The notes under the pieces: model-generated
The model's input: only the letters and a program-made list of their open reading frames with translations
Database searches by the model: none
What the model was told of the DNA's origin: nothing
Part shown: one piece after another, positions 52,727-61,166 of the stretch
Layout of the letters: every line of letters begins with the position of its first letter
Position numbering within the stretch: position 1 is the stretch's first letter
Made by a program: the position numbers and the translations under genes
NCBI RefSeq assembly: GCF_001570525.1
Contig: NZ_BBXC01000011.1
Span: 287,743-351,742 of the forward strand
Direction: 5' to 3'
DNA length: 64,000 nt
DNA from: Herbidospora sakaeratensis
Lineage (GTDB): Bacteria > Actinomycetota > Actinomycetes > Streptosporangiales > Streptosporangiaceae

Positions 52727-53569
52727 TTAAATGCTCGAACCGCGAGTCACCAGCGCCGCCGGCACCGCCCTGATCACCTTCGCCGGGGCTCCGGCCAGGA
52801 TCTCCCGGAGCGTCTCCCCCACCAGTTCGCCCAGCGCCTGCACGTCATGGCTCACCGCGCTGAGCGGCGGCTCGGCCAGCTGGCAGAGGGCGGAGTCGTC
52901 CCAGGCGATCAGCGAGAGCGCCTCGGGCACGGCCAGCCGGTGCCGGGCCGCCTCCTGCAGCGCCCCCAGCGCCATGACGTCGTTGTCGAAGACCAGCGCG
53001 GTCGGCCGGTCGTCCATCTGGGCCAGCGCCGCGACGGCCCTGACCCCGGCCGCCTCGGAGTAGTCGCCGTCGAAGGTGGTCGTGCGGACGCCGTGCCCGG
53101 CCGCGACCTCGTCGAACGTGCGGCGGCGGATGATCGTGTGGGCCATCTCGGCCGGTCCGGCCACGTGGCCCAGATGCCGGTGCCCTTTCTCGACCAGCTT
53201 CGCGACGACCTCGCGCATGGCGACCTCGTCCTGCGTCCACACCGCGGGCAACCCCCGCGCGGTCACCGGGTCGCCGATCACCACCGCCGGCAGGGCCAGT
53301 TCGCCGACCAGCGCCACCCGCTCGTCGCCCGGCAGCAAGTCGATCAGGATGACCCCCTGCACCTGGTCTTCGGCCGCCCACTCCCGCATCCGCCCGGACG
53401 CCTGCGCGACCGTCGCCACCACCTGGAGCAGCACCGGCACGCCCAGTGGCACCAGCACCCGTTCCATGCCCGCGATGAACTCGTGGAAGAACGGCTCGGC
53501 CCCGAGGACCTCGGCGTCTCGCACCAGGGCGAGCCCGACCGGCGTGCCCGCCCGTGGACCAGGGACCAT
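52727..53569 (-). CDS. LacI-family ligand-binding protein without DNA-binding domain
   Basis: A 280-residue protein that aligns with the periplasmic-binding-like sensor half of LacI/GalR regulators: TPVGLALVRDAEVLGAEPFF, EDQVQGVILIDLLPGDERVA, HRHLGHVAGPAEMAHTIIRR, PTALVFDNDVMALGALQEAA, LIAWDDSALCQLAEPPLSAV. The ~60-residue LacI helix-turn-helix is absent. The ATG has AGGAGG 6 bases upstream, and only 42 bp separate it from the divergent ROK gene, so the missing part is not simply upstream. No signal peptide is seen, so it would be a cytoplasmic sugar sensor. Confidence 0.82.
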   Translation of the reverse strand: MVPGPRAGTPVGLALVRDAEVLGAEPFFHEFIAGMERVLVPLGVPVLLQVVATVAQASGRMREWAAEDQVQGVILIDLLPGDERVALVGELALPAVVIGDPVTARGLPAVWTQDEVAMREVVAKLVEKGHRHLGHVAGPAEMAHTIIRRRTFDEVAAGHGVRTTTFDGDYSEAAGVRAVAALAQMDDRPTALVFDNDVMALGALQEAARHRLAVPEALSLIAWDDSALCQLAEPPLSAVSHDVQALGELVGETLREILAGAPAKVIRAVPAALVTRGSSI

Positions 53570-53611
53570 CGACGTCCTCCTCGTGAACTAACCTCGTGGC
53601 ACGTAAAGGTA

Positions 53612-54841
53612 ATGCCGGTGAAGGTGGAAGGGGTCACGTTGGCCAGGCGAGAGTCCGCGGCTGCGGGACCCGGGAGCCGTGCGCTCGTCGTCGACCTCAT
53701 CAGGTCGTCGGGCCCGATCAGCCGGGTGGAGCTCGTCAAGGCGACCGGCCTGACCCAGCCGACCATCTCCAACATCGTGCGCCGCCTGCTCGACGACGGG
53801 GTGGTGCGGGAGACCGGTGACACCGTGGCGACCGGCGGCAAACCGCGCACCATGCTGGTGATCAACTCGCGCTCAGCATACGGCGTCGGCATCCGCGTCG
53901 GCGCCGACGCGTTGACGTGCGTGGTCACCGACACCCGAGGCGGCGCCATCGGCCGCGAACTCGTCGCGGTCTCCGACGACCTCGTCGCCCAGCTCGCCGC
54001 CCTCTACCACCACGTGACCGCCGGGCTGGGCCTCGCCGCGCAGAGCGTGGCCGGGCTGGCCGTCGTCGCCCCCGGCCCGGTCGACGTCGCCCGCGGCCGC
54101 TTCCTGGCAGTGCCCGGCCTCGAAGAGCTCGACCTGCGCCGCGAACTGTCGGCGCTCGGCGTGCCGGTCCTGGTCGACAGCGACGCCGCCGCCGCGTCGG
54201 TCGGCGAGTTCTGGGGCCGCCAGGTCTCCCGCGACCGCACCTTCGGCTGCCTCTACATGAACTCGGGCATCGGCTCGGGCGTCGTCCTCGACGGAGCGCT
54301 CCAGCGCGGCGCGAGCTCCAACGCGGGCGAGATCGGCCACGTGTCGGTCGTCCGCGACGGCGCCCCCTGCCGATGCGGCAACCGCGGCTGCCTGGAGCTC
54401 TACGCCGCCCCGGCGGCCCTGGTCGCCCGCGCCCGCACCATCCCCGGCCTGGCCGACCGCCTGGGCGTGCGCCCCGACGACCCCTACCCGCGCGCCTTCG
54501 ACGTGCTCGCCCGCGCCGCCGTCTACGGCGACGACCAGGCCCGCGCGCTGATCGACGAGTCGGCGTCGCTGCTGGCCGACGGCGCGCTGACGCTGGCCAA
54601 CCTGTGGGACCTCGACACCCTGGTGCTGGCGGGGCCGGGCTTCGCGGTCGCCGGTTCCCTGTACGTGAGCGAGATCCGGCGGCGGCTCGGCGAGAGCGCG
54701 TTCTCCCGGCACGTGCATCCCGTGCAGGTCGACCTGTCGAGCAACCCGCGCGACTCGGCGGCCATCGGCGGCGCGGCGCTGGTCCTGCAGGGCTCGGTCG
54801 CGCCGGGCCACGGGCCGCAGGTGGCGGTCGCGCAGAGCTAG
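53612..54841 (+). CDS. ROK-family transcriptional repressor
   Basis: A 409-residue protein. The N-terminal winged helix (~25-85: LVVDLIRSSGPISRVELVKA, TGLTQPTISNIVRRLLDDGV) is followed by a ROK domain with the zinc motif CRCGNRGCLE (~250) and GEIGHVSVVRD. The ATP-site D-x-G-G-T is replaced (GIRVGADA), so it is a regulator rather than a sugar kinase. It very likely controls the divergent sugar operon. The start is uncertain within the first ~10 codons; the ATG at 53612 has AAAGGT upstream. Confidence 0.87.
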   Translation: MPVKVEGVTLARRESAAAGPGSRALVVDLIRSSGPISRVELVKATGLTQPTISNIVRRLLDDGVVRETGDTVATGGKPRTMLVINSRSAYGVGIRVGADALTCVVTDTRGGAIGRELVAVSDDLVAQLAALYHHVTAGLGLAAQSVAGLAVVAPGPVDVARGRFLAVPGLEELDLRRELSALGVPVLVDSDAAAASVGEFWGRQVSRDRTFGCLYMNSGIGSGVVLDGALQRGASSNAGEIGHVSVVRDGAPCRCGNRGCLELYAAPAALVARARTIPGLADRLGVRPDDPYPRAFDVLARAAVYGDDQARALIDESASLLADGALTLANLWDLDTLVLAGPGFAVAGSLYVSEIRRRLGESAFSRHVHPVQVDLSSNPRDSAAIGGAALVLQGSVAPGHGPQVAVAQS

Positions 54842-54855
54842 CGTCGTCATCGAGA

Positions 54856-54890
54856 AGCCCGGCGCCATCCGTTCGGATCGCGCCGGGCCT
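54856..54890. terminator. bidirectional terminator after the ROK gene
   Basis: AGCCCGGCGC and GCGCCGGGCCT enclose a second short stem ATCCG/CGGAT, giving one long hairpin between the convergent ROK and secreted-protein genes. No long T run is present. Confidence 0.7.
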
Positions 54891-54898
54891 GCTTAGGT

Positions 54899-55273
54899 TC
54901 AGATGTTGGAGTAGGGGGCGAGGCCGTAGAGGCGGCCCGCGGAGCTCTGCACCGTGACGGAGGTGACGTACCTCTTGCCCTTCACCATGCGGGGGGACAC
55001 CACCGGGCCGAGATGGCCGAGCCGGCAGTTCAGCACGATCGGATCAGGGTTGTCGGTGATCCGGAGCGTCACCTTGCAGTTCGAGCCGGTGAAGCGCTTG
55101 ATGTAGACGTCTCCGTAGACGTTCAGGCCGTTGTCGCCCTGGCACGCGTCGAACTGGAACCAGTCGTTGGTGTGGCGCAGACAGCCGCCGCCTCCCGCGT
55201 TGGCCGGGGTGGCCGACGTCGCGAGAACGGCCGCGGTCATCGCGGCGGCGAGGGCGAAGGTGCGGAGCCTCAT
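54899..55273 (-). CDS. small secreted protein
   Basis: A 124-residue protein. A signal peptide (RLRTFALAAAMTAAVLATSA) is followed by a mature part of about 95 residues with four Cys (GGCLRHTND, DACQGDNGL, NCKVTL, NCRLGH), giving two likely disulfides. The ATG at 55273 starts the signal peptide. No family is recognised. Confidence 0.7.
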   Translation of the reverse strand: MRLRTFALAAAMTAAVLATSATPANAGGGGCLRHTNDWFQFDACQGDNGLNVYGDVYIKRFTGSNCKVTLRITDNPDPIVLNCRLGHLGPVVSPRMVKGKRYVTSVTVQSSAGRLYGLAPYSNI

Positions 55274-55414
55274 GGTTCTTCCTTCCGGTGGAATCACGGG
55301 GTGCTGTGCAGCGCCATCCCGCCCGGCGAATGGCGGACACGTCGGCACTGACGAATTCATGCCGAGCTCATCGTGGCCTTCGACCGGCCGCCGGGAAACC
55401 TTTAAGGTTAGAGG

Positions 55415-56113
55415 ATGCGAAGTGATCAGACTGTGCTATTACAGGGAGAGAACTCCGCCACCGAGACGATCGGGCTCCGCCCGGGCGAGGAGGTGACCTT
55501 CGGTCGCGGATCCGTCGATTTCCGCCTCGGCCATCCCGAGGTGTCCCGCCTGGCCGGAGCGGTCACAGCCGTTCAGGACTTCTGGATGCTGACCAATTTC
55601 AGCCACGATTCCACGCTGGTCGTGGAGAATCCCGAAGGCGGCGGTGAATTCGTCAAAATAGCGCCGGGAAGGGCCGCTGCGCCGATTCCCTTCGAATTCG
55701 CGCGCGTCGTTCTCCCGGTCGCCGTCGGCGTTTGTTCATTTCTCGTCTACGCGGCTCAGCACAGTTTCGTCGACCGTGATCGGCCCCGCGAAGGCGAGCC
55801 GACGTTGTCGATGTTCTCGCTCGACGAGACGGCCAAGTACTTCCTCGTGCTGGTGGCACTCTGCGAGCCCCGGTTGCGCGACTGCGCCTCGGCGGTGATC
55901 CCGACCGTGCCGCAGATCCTCGACCGGATCGGCGGCGTCGGCCTGACCCGGGCCGGCGTCAACTTCCACATCGACTACCTGGCCCGCACCAAACTCCGCG
56001 TCAAACACGACGGGAAGGCCGGGAAGGCCGACTGGCAGCGGGCCTCCCTGGTGTCGATCGCGCTGCGCTTCGACCTCGTCCGCGAGGAGCACCTGAAGCT
56101 ACTCGACGGCTGA
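55415..56113 (+). CDS. FHA-domain protein
   Basis: A 232-residue protein. The N-terminal half is a FHA-like fold (ETIGLRPGEEVTFGRGSVDF, LGHPEVSRLAGAVTAV, WMLTNFSHDSTLVV) with the phosphothreonine-binding Arg (FGR) and Ser (EVSR). The C-terminal half is helical and ends in a winged-helix-like part (VPQILDRIGGVGLTRAGVNF, LARTKLRVKH). It converges with, and overlaps by 15 bp, the kinase gene, so it may read the kinase's phosphorylation. That pairing is inference. Confidence 0.75.
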   Translation: MRSDQTVLLQGENSATETIGLRPGEEVTFGRGSVDFRLGHPEVSRLAGAVTAVQDFWMLTNFSHDSTLVVENPEGGGEFVKIAPGRAAAPIPFEFARVVLPVAVGVCSFLVYAAQHSFVDRDRPREGEPTLSMFSLDETAKYFLVLVALCEPRLRDCASAVIPTVPQILDRIGGVGLTRAGVNFHIDYLARTKLRVKHDGKAGKADWQRASLVSIALRFDLVREEHLKLLDG

Positions 56114-57571
56114 GGCGGGCAGATAGCGGTCACGGGCTTCGCGCACCTTCTCGACGTGGGCGCGGAAGCGTTCGGGCACCCCGTTCTCCCGCCGGATGAC
56201 GTCGTCGGAGCTGCGGAACGCCGCGGCCCCCAGCAACCCCGGGTCGCCGGGCACCGACGACATCAGCGGCAGCCGGACGCACAGGTAACGTCCGATCGCC
56301 GGGATCGAGTCCCGCACCGTCAGCGGCAGTTCCGGTACGGCGCCCCGCCGGTCGTTCGGCAGGTAGTACTGCAGCACCGTGGGGGTCCAGCGGGCGATGC
56401 CGTATTCGTGGTTGTCGGGGTCGGACAGGGTGGGGTCGAAGCCGCTCTCGGCCTTCAGCATGCCGGCGACCAGGGCCGGGCTGAGCCCCGGCTCCTCGCA
56501 CATCGTGCCCGCCTCGACGATCAGTTCCTTGTACTCGACGGGGATGTCGGTGGCCGCCGGGTTCAGCCACCGCGCGAAGGGGTCGTGGTAGAGGTCCTGG
56601 ACGGTCGAGGCCGCCGTGCAGCCGACGACCAGGAGCCCGGCCACGACCGACCGGGCGAGGCGGCGCGGGAGCGGGGTCGTCGGGTCGGGGGCGCCGTTGA
56701 GCACCCGCGCGCGGTGCAGCAGGTCGAAGGCGGTCGGCCGGGCCCGCACGTCCCGGGACAGGCACGCGGCGATCCACGCCCGCCAGCCCTCGGGGATCGA
56801 CGCGGGCAGGTCGAGGCCGCGGTGCCCGGCGGCGTATTCGGCCGCGGCGACGTAGCGGCCCCGGGCGGTGGGCGCGGCGAAGGGGTAGCGGCCGGTGAAG
56901 AGCTGGCAGGCCGTGACGCCCAGGGCCCAGATGTCGGCCGACGTGCGGACCGCGTTGCCCTTCACGGTGAGGGGCTCGCTCCAGCGTTCCGGCGGCAGGT
57001 GGTCCATCGACCCGATCGGCGGCAGGTAGCCGTGCGTGCCGTGCAGTTCGGCGCTCAGCCCGAAGTCGGCCAGCCGCACCGAGCCGTCGGCCATCAGCAG
57101 GATGTTGCTCGGCTTCAGGTCGCCGTGCACCCACTTCCGCTCGTGCATGTGCGCGAGACCTTCGCAGATCTCGGCCAGGATGCGCGGCGTGCGGCGTACC
57201 GCAACGCCGTCTTGGACGAGATCGGCCAGCGACCGCTCGGCCCGCTCGGTGACCAGCACGCAGGCGCCGTCGAGTTCGGGCCGCGCGGCGTCGTCGACCG
57301 TGATGATCTCGTGCAGGCCGATGAGGCGGTCGTGCCTGAGCTGGTCGTGCAGGCGGATCTCGCGCTGGGCCATGTCCCGCAGGTGGCGCACCTGCCTGCG
57401 GGTGACCGTCCCGGTCGGCAGGAACTTGAGCGCCGACACCCGCCCGCACCGCCGCCTGCCCTCGTAGACGCTGGCCCAGCTTCCCGACGCGATCGGCCGG
57501 GTGACCTCCCAGTCCCCCACCCGATAGCCGGTCGGAACCGTCACAGCCCAGGCGTCGTCGACCGCCGACAT
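56099..57571 (-). CDS. Ser/Thr protein kinase fused to an extracellular lytic-transglycosylase-like domain
   Basis: A 490-residue membrane protein. The kinase domain spans ~15-285: Gly loop SGSWASVYEG, Lys in SALKFLP, catalytic loop KWVHGDLKPSNILL (HGD in place of HRD) and ADFGLSAEL. One membrane helix follows (~313-330, SVVAGLLVVGCTAASTV). The outer domain (~345-485) resembles SLT lytic transglycosylases: LSPALVAGMLKAESGFDPTL carries the expected catalytic Glu (~374), followed by EYGIARWTPTVLQYYLP. PASTA repeats, the usual sensor of such kinases, are absent. It probably links peptidoglycan sensing or cutting to phosphorylation inside the cell. Confidence 0.82.
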   Translation of the reverse strand: MSAVDDAWAVTVPTGYRVGDWEVTRPIASGSWASVYEGRRRCGRVSALKFLPTGTVTRRQVRHLRDMAQREIRLHDQLRHDRLIGLHEIITVDDAARPELDGACVLVTERAERSLADLVQDGVAVRRTPRILAEICEGLAHMHERKWVHGDLKPSNILLMADGSVRLADFGLSAELHGTHGYLPPIGSMDHLPPERWSEPLTVKGNAVRTSADIWALGVTACQLFTGRYPFAAPTARGRYVAAAEYAAGHRGLDLPASIPEGWRAWIAACLSRDVRARPTAFDLLHRARVLNGAPDPTTPLPRRLARSVVAGLLVVGCTAASTVQDLYHDPFARWLNPAATDIPVEYKELIVEAGTMCEEPGLSPALVAGMLKAESGFDPTLSDPDNHEYGIARWTPTVLQYYLPNDRRGAVPELPLTVRDSIPAIGRYLCVRLPLMSSVPGDPGLLGAAAFRSSDDVIRRENGVPERFRAHVEKVREARDRYLPASAVE

Positions 57572-57670
57572 GACACCATCCCCGATTGGAGCTGACAGAT
57601 CGTTGTCAGTGTGCCGTGCGGCCCGGCGCCGTCCAAGAGGGTTCCGGCCCGCGAGCCGGAAATGGCGCGT

Positions 57671-59032
57671 TCAGGCAACGCCCTTCTGGTGCAGCGACAA
57701 CCAGGAGAGACCGTCACTCGGCCCGTCGGGCCGCCACGCGATGGGCATCTGGACCAGCACCGACAACCCCCGTCCCGACGACGGCTCGATCTCGACCGTG
57801 CCGCCGTGCAGCACCACCTGCTGGTGGATGAGCGTCAGGCCGAGGCCCGTCCCCGGGCTGCCCGCGCGGCGGCTGAAGCGGTTGAACGCCTCCTGGTGCA
57901 GCTCGCGCGGCATGCCCGGCCCGTCGTCGGCGACGCGGAGCAGCGCCACCGTGCCCTCGACCCGGACCGTCAGCTCCACCCGCACGGTTCCGTGCGGCCC
58001 GACCCCGTGGACGGCCGCGTTCTCCAGCAGGTTGTCGACGATCATGCGCAGCCCCTCGGGCCAGCCCCTGACCATGGCCGCGTCGGGGAGGTGGGCGACG
58101 AAGCGGGCGTGGCGGTGCCTTCGGGTCGCCTCCTGTACGGCCACCTCGCTCACCCCCGCCAGGTCGACGTCCTTCAGCGAGTCGGGTTCCATCAGCTCGC
58201 CTCTGGCCAGCTGGCGGAGCATCGTGATGAGGCGTTCGAGGCGGGCCTGTTCCATGGCCAGGTCGCGGATGACCTCGACGCGGTCCTCCGGCGGCAGCGT
58301 CGGGTAGCCGAGCAGGGCGATGTTGCCGCCCATGCTGGTCAGCGGGGTGCGCAGTTCGTGGGCGGCGGTGGCGGCGAAGGCGCGGGCGGTCTCCAGCGCC
58401 TCGGCGGTGCGGTGCACGGCCTCGTCGCGGCGGTCGAGCAGGCGGTTGACCAGGCCGGCGAGTTCGTCGATCTCGCGGGCGCGGGTTCTGCGGGTGAGCC
58501 GGCCGTTGCCCGCCTTCACGTCCGTGGTCAGGCGGGTCAGCGGGCGGAGCGTGAACCGGCCGAGGGTCAGGCCGGCGGCGGCCCCGGCGGCCAGCGCGAT
58601 CAGGGTGGCGATCAGCAGCCGGTCGTACAGGCCGGAGATCTGGGCGTCGAGCGGGCCCTGCGCCTCGAAGATCCACAGGCGGCCTCGGCGGCCCAGGTCG
58701 GTGCTGACGTACCGCCAGGTCCCGCTGGTCGAGGGGGCCGTCGCCGGGGGCGGCAGTTTCGGCGGGACCGCGCCGATGACGAGCGGCTGGCCGCGGACCG
58801 GGTCGACGTACACACCCTCGGACGGCTCCCCCTCCGCCGGGCGCAGCCGGAGCGGGCGCTGCGTGTGGTTCAGGGCGAGGGGGGTGTACGCCTGGAGGCG
58901 CTGGGTCAGCCGTTCGTCGCGGGCGGCCCGCAGGTCGTCGGCCGACAGCCGGACGAAGAGCAGTCCGAGCAGCCCGACCAGCACGGGCATGAGCACGGCC
59001 ACGCCCAGCGCGAACCGGGTCGACAACCTCAC
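57671..59032 (-). CDS. sensor histidine kinase
   Basis: A 453-residue two-component kinase. A first helix (ALGVAVLMPVLVGLLGLLFV), an outer sensor of ~110 residues, a second helix (LLIATLIALAAGAAAGLTLG), HAMP, the phospho-His in FAATAAHELRTPLTSMGGNI, the N box NLLENAAVHG and the G boxes DDGPGMPRE and GTGLGLTL follow in order. The GTG start overlaps the response-regulator stop (GTGA). The signal is unknown. Confidence 0.92.
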   Translation of the reverse strand: MRLSTRFALGVAVLMPVLVGLLGLLFVRLSADDLRAARDERLTQRLQAYTPLALNHTQRPLRLRPAEGEPSEGVYVDPVRGQPLVIGAVPPKLPPPATAPSTSGTWRYVSTDLGRRGRLWIFEAQGPLDAQISGLYDRLLIATLIALAAGAAAGLTLGRFTLRPLTRLTTDVKAGNGRLTRRTRAREIDELAGLVNRLLDRRDEAVHRTAEALETARAFAATAAHELRTPLTSMGGNIALLGYPTLPPEDRVEVIRDLAMEQARLERLITMLRQLARGELMEPDSLKDVDLAGVSEVAVQEATRRHRHARFVAHLPDAAMVRGWPEGLRMIVDNLLENAAVHGVGPHGTVRVELTVRVEGTVALLRVADDGPGMPRELHQEAFNRFSRRAGSPGTGLGLTLIHQQVVLHGGTVEIEPSSGRGLSVLVQMPIAWRPDGPSDGLSWLSLHQKGVA

Positions 59033-59712
59033 GACCGGACCCGCAGGACGTAGCCGACGCCGCGCACCGTCTCGAGGATCCTCGGCTCGCCCTCGGCTTC
59101 GAGCTTCCTGCGCAGGTAGCCGATGAACGTCTCGACCGCGTTGGCGGTGACCGCGAAGTCGTAGCCCCAGACGCGTTCGAGCAGCACCTCGCGCGACAAC
59201 ACGATGCCGTGGTTCCTGGCCAGCACCTCCAGCAGGTCGAACTCCCGCCGGGTGAGCGAGAGCGGGCGCCCGTTGAAGACGGCGTCGCGGCCGTCGGTGT
59301 CGAGGACCAGCCCGCCGGCCCGCACGCCCGAACCCACGGGCGCCGCCGCCCCCGCCCGGCGCAGCAGCGCCCGCAGCCGCAGCGCCAGTTCGGTGAGGTC
59401 GAACGGTTTGACCATGTAGTCGTCGGCCCCGGCGGTGAGACCGGCGACGCGGTCGGCGACCTCGTCGAGGGCCGACAACATGAGGATCGGGACCTCGGAG
59501 CCCCGGCGGCGCAGTTCGGCGCACACCTGGATGCCGGTCACGCCGGGCATCGAGACGTCCAGGACGATCGCGTCGACCCGGTCGGCTATCTCCAGCGCGG
59601 CCTGGCCGCCGCCAGCCGCCTCCACGGCGAAGCCCTCCAGCGTGAGCCCCCGCCGCAGCACCCGAAGAATCGCCGGGTCGTCGTCGACGGCCAGGATCCG
59701 GTGTGCGCCCAT
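59029..59712 (-). CDS. OmpR-family response regulator
   Basis: A 227-residue regulator. The receiver has the acidic pair ILAVDDDPAIL, the phospho-Asp in AIVLDVSMPGVTG (~53), the Thr/Ser site and the Lys in YMVKPFDLTEL. The C-terminal winged helix has LSLTRREFDLLEVLARNHG and FIGYLRRKLEAEGEPRILET. It is coupled to the histidine kinase gene downstream, its cognate sensor. The target genes are not evident. Confidence 0.93.
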   Translation of the reverse strand: MGAHRILAVDDDPAILRVLRRGLTLEGFAVEAAGGGQAALEIADRVDAIVLDVSMPGVTGIQVCAELRRRGSEVPILMLSALDEVADRVAGLTAGADDYMVKPFDLTELALRLRALLRRAGAAAPVGSGVRAGGLVLDTDGRDAVFNGRPLSLTRREFDLLEVLARNHGIVLSREVLLERVWGYDFAVTANAVETFIGYLRRKLEAEGEPRILETVRGVGYVLRVRS

Positions 59713-59754
59713 CGTGCTTACCTCCTCCGGCCAGATGCGGCCGGACCTGGCAGT

Positions 59755-60285
59755 TTAAGCCTTGCGGTGCACCGTGAAGGGGATCGAGGCGGGGTGGGCC
59801 TTGGTCTTGCCCAGGTAGACCTTGCCGACGGGCAGGGCCTTGGTGTTGATGGTCAGCCCCGAGACGGTGAGGCTGTCGGCGCACGAGGTGCGGAACGAGA
59901 AGCCGTCGAGCAGGCCGTGGTTGACGACCTTGAACGTGATGGTGAGCTTGTCCTCGGACAGCACGACCGAGTCCTGCTTCTCCTCGAGCTTGACCCACTT
60001 GAAGTCGCGGATCGGGGTGTTCGAGGTGATGGTGCCGGTGTAGGTCGTGGCCTTGCGCGGCTTCTTCTGGGTGATGCGCAGGTGGAAGCCGTTCTTGTCG
60101 TGCCAGAAGTAGTTACCGGCCCGAGCCCCCGGGGTGAGGCCCTTGGGCTTGCCCTGCACCTGGCCGATCCACGGCGCCTTCTCGCACGGGGTGCCGGTGG
60201 TCGCCGAAGCGGGGGCGACGCCGACCAGGGTGGCGCCGGCCAGAGCCGCGCCGAGCAGAGCGGGGACGAAGGTACTACGCCGCAT
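59755..60285 (-). CDS. secreted hypothetical protein
   Basis: A 176-residue protein with a signal peptide (FVPALLGAALAGATLVGVAP...ASA) and a basic, beta-rich mature part (FWHDKNGFHLRITQKKPRKA, TTYTGTITSNTPIRDFKWVK, GLLDGFSFRTSCADSLTVSG). Two cysteines may pair. No family is recognised. It follows the four YpfJ-like genes on the same strand by 76 bp. Confidence 0.65.
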   Translation of the reverse strand: MRRSTFVPALLGAALAGATLVGVAPASATTGTPCEKAPWIGQVQGKPKGLTPGARAGNYFWHDKNGFHLRITQKKPRKATTYTGTITSNTPIRDFKWVKLEEKQDSVVLSEDKLTITFKVVNHGLLDGFSFRTSCADSLTVSGLTINTKALPVGKVYLGKTKAHPASIPFTVHRKA

Positions 60286-60361
60286 GGGAGGGATTCCCTT
60301 TCGTGTGAGCGTTCTTGGCGCTCGGGACGATAGGGATCCTTCTTGGCAAGAACCTGAGATT

Positions 60362-61114
60362 TCAGGCGACCTTGGACTTGGGGGCGGTCCACGTGTTGCA
60401 GAACTTGGGGTCGCGTGATTTGAACCCGCGGTTCATCCAGTACGCGATGCTCGCCGGCTTTCCGTAGAGGCGGTCCTGCACCACCTTGCCCCGCTGCTTC
60501 ACGATGAACTTCCAATCGCCCACGTCGCGCGGCATCGACGCGTAGGTGCTGCCGGTGAAGGCGCCGGAAAGGCAGAGGCTCTGCAGAAGTGAACGCCGGA
60601 GGTCGGTGAAGGGGTCACTCGGCTCTTTGTCGAGTCTGGCCTCCTCGATGCCCGCCAGATACTGCACGTGCTCCCCGTAGAAGCCGGCGAGCATGGTGAA
60701 GATGTACAGGTCGTCGGGCTGGAGGTTGAGGAGGGTCCGGTCGAGGACGACCATGATCTCTCGCTTGTCGTAGCAGTACCACGCGTAGTCGTAATCAGCC
60801 CAGTCCAGGCCGCAGTACTTCTTCGGGTCCCTGGTGAGCAGCTTGAGCTTGGGCTTGCGGTACGGGATTCCGGCCCCGGCGAGGTACGTGGACCAGACCC
60901 GGTCGAGGCACCCCGTCACGAAGGTCACGTACGTCCGGGCGGTCGGCACGTGGTTGCGCCGGTCGATCGGCTTCTCCGCGCAGGTGGAGCGGGGAATGGG
61001 GCCCGCCGAATAGAGGGCGTTGTCGGTGAGCGTGGGCTCGTCGGACGGAGCTGCATAAGCCGGAGTCGCGGTCACCAGGGACAGCACCAAGGCGGGGATG
61101 AGGATTCGTCGCAC
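60362..61114 (-). CDS. secreted YpfJ-like pseudo-metallopeptidase, copy A
   Basis: A 250-residue protein with a signal peptide (RRILIPALVLSLVTATPAYA). The mature part aligns with neutral zinc metallopeptidases of the YpfJ type (IPYRKPKLKLL, CG...WYCYDKREIMVVLDRTLL, AGFYGEHVQYLAGI, LLQSLCLSGAFTGS). The HExxH zinc helix of the family is replaced by G-F-Y-G-E-H, so both metal His and the catalytic Glu are missing, and the third ligand is lost (LLQSLC for ELQADC). Six Cys are conserved among the four copies. It is likely an inactive binding protein. Confidence 0.72.
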   Translation of the reverse strand: MRRILIPALVLSLVTATPAYAAPSDEPTLTDNALYSAGPIPRSTCAEKPIDRRNHVPTARTYVTFVTGCLDRVWSTYLAGAGIPYRKPKLKLLTRDPKKYCGLDWADYDYAWYCYDKREIMVVLDRTLLNLQPDDLYIFTMLAGFYGEHVQYLAGIEEARLDKEPSDPFTDLRRSLLQSLCLSGAFTGSTYASMPRDVGDWKFIVKQRGKVVQDRLYGKPASIAYWMNRGFKSRDPKFCNTWTAPKSKVA

Positions 61115-61166
61115 AAGCCCAAGATCGTGGCTGCGGGGGGAGGATCGCGCAAGGGCCTCCGGGAGG

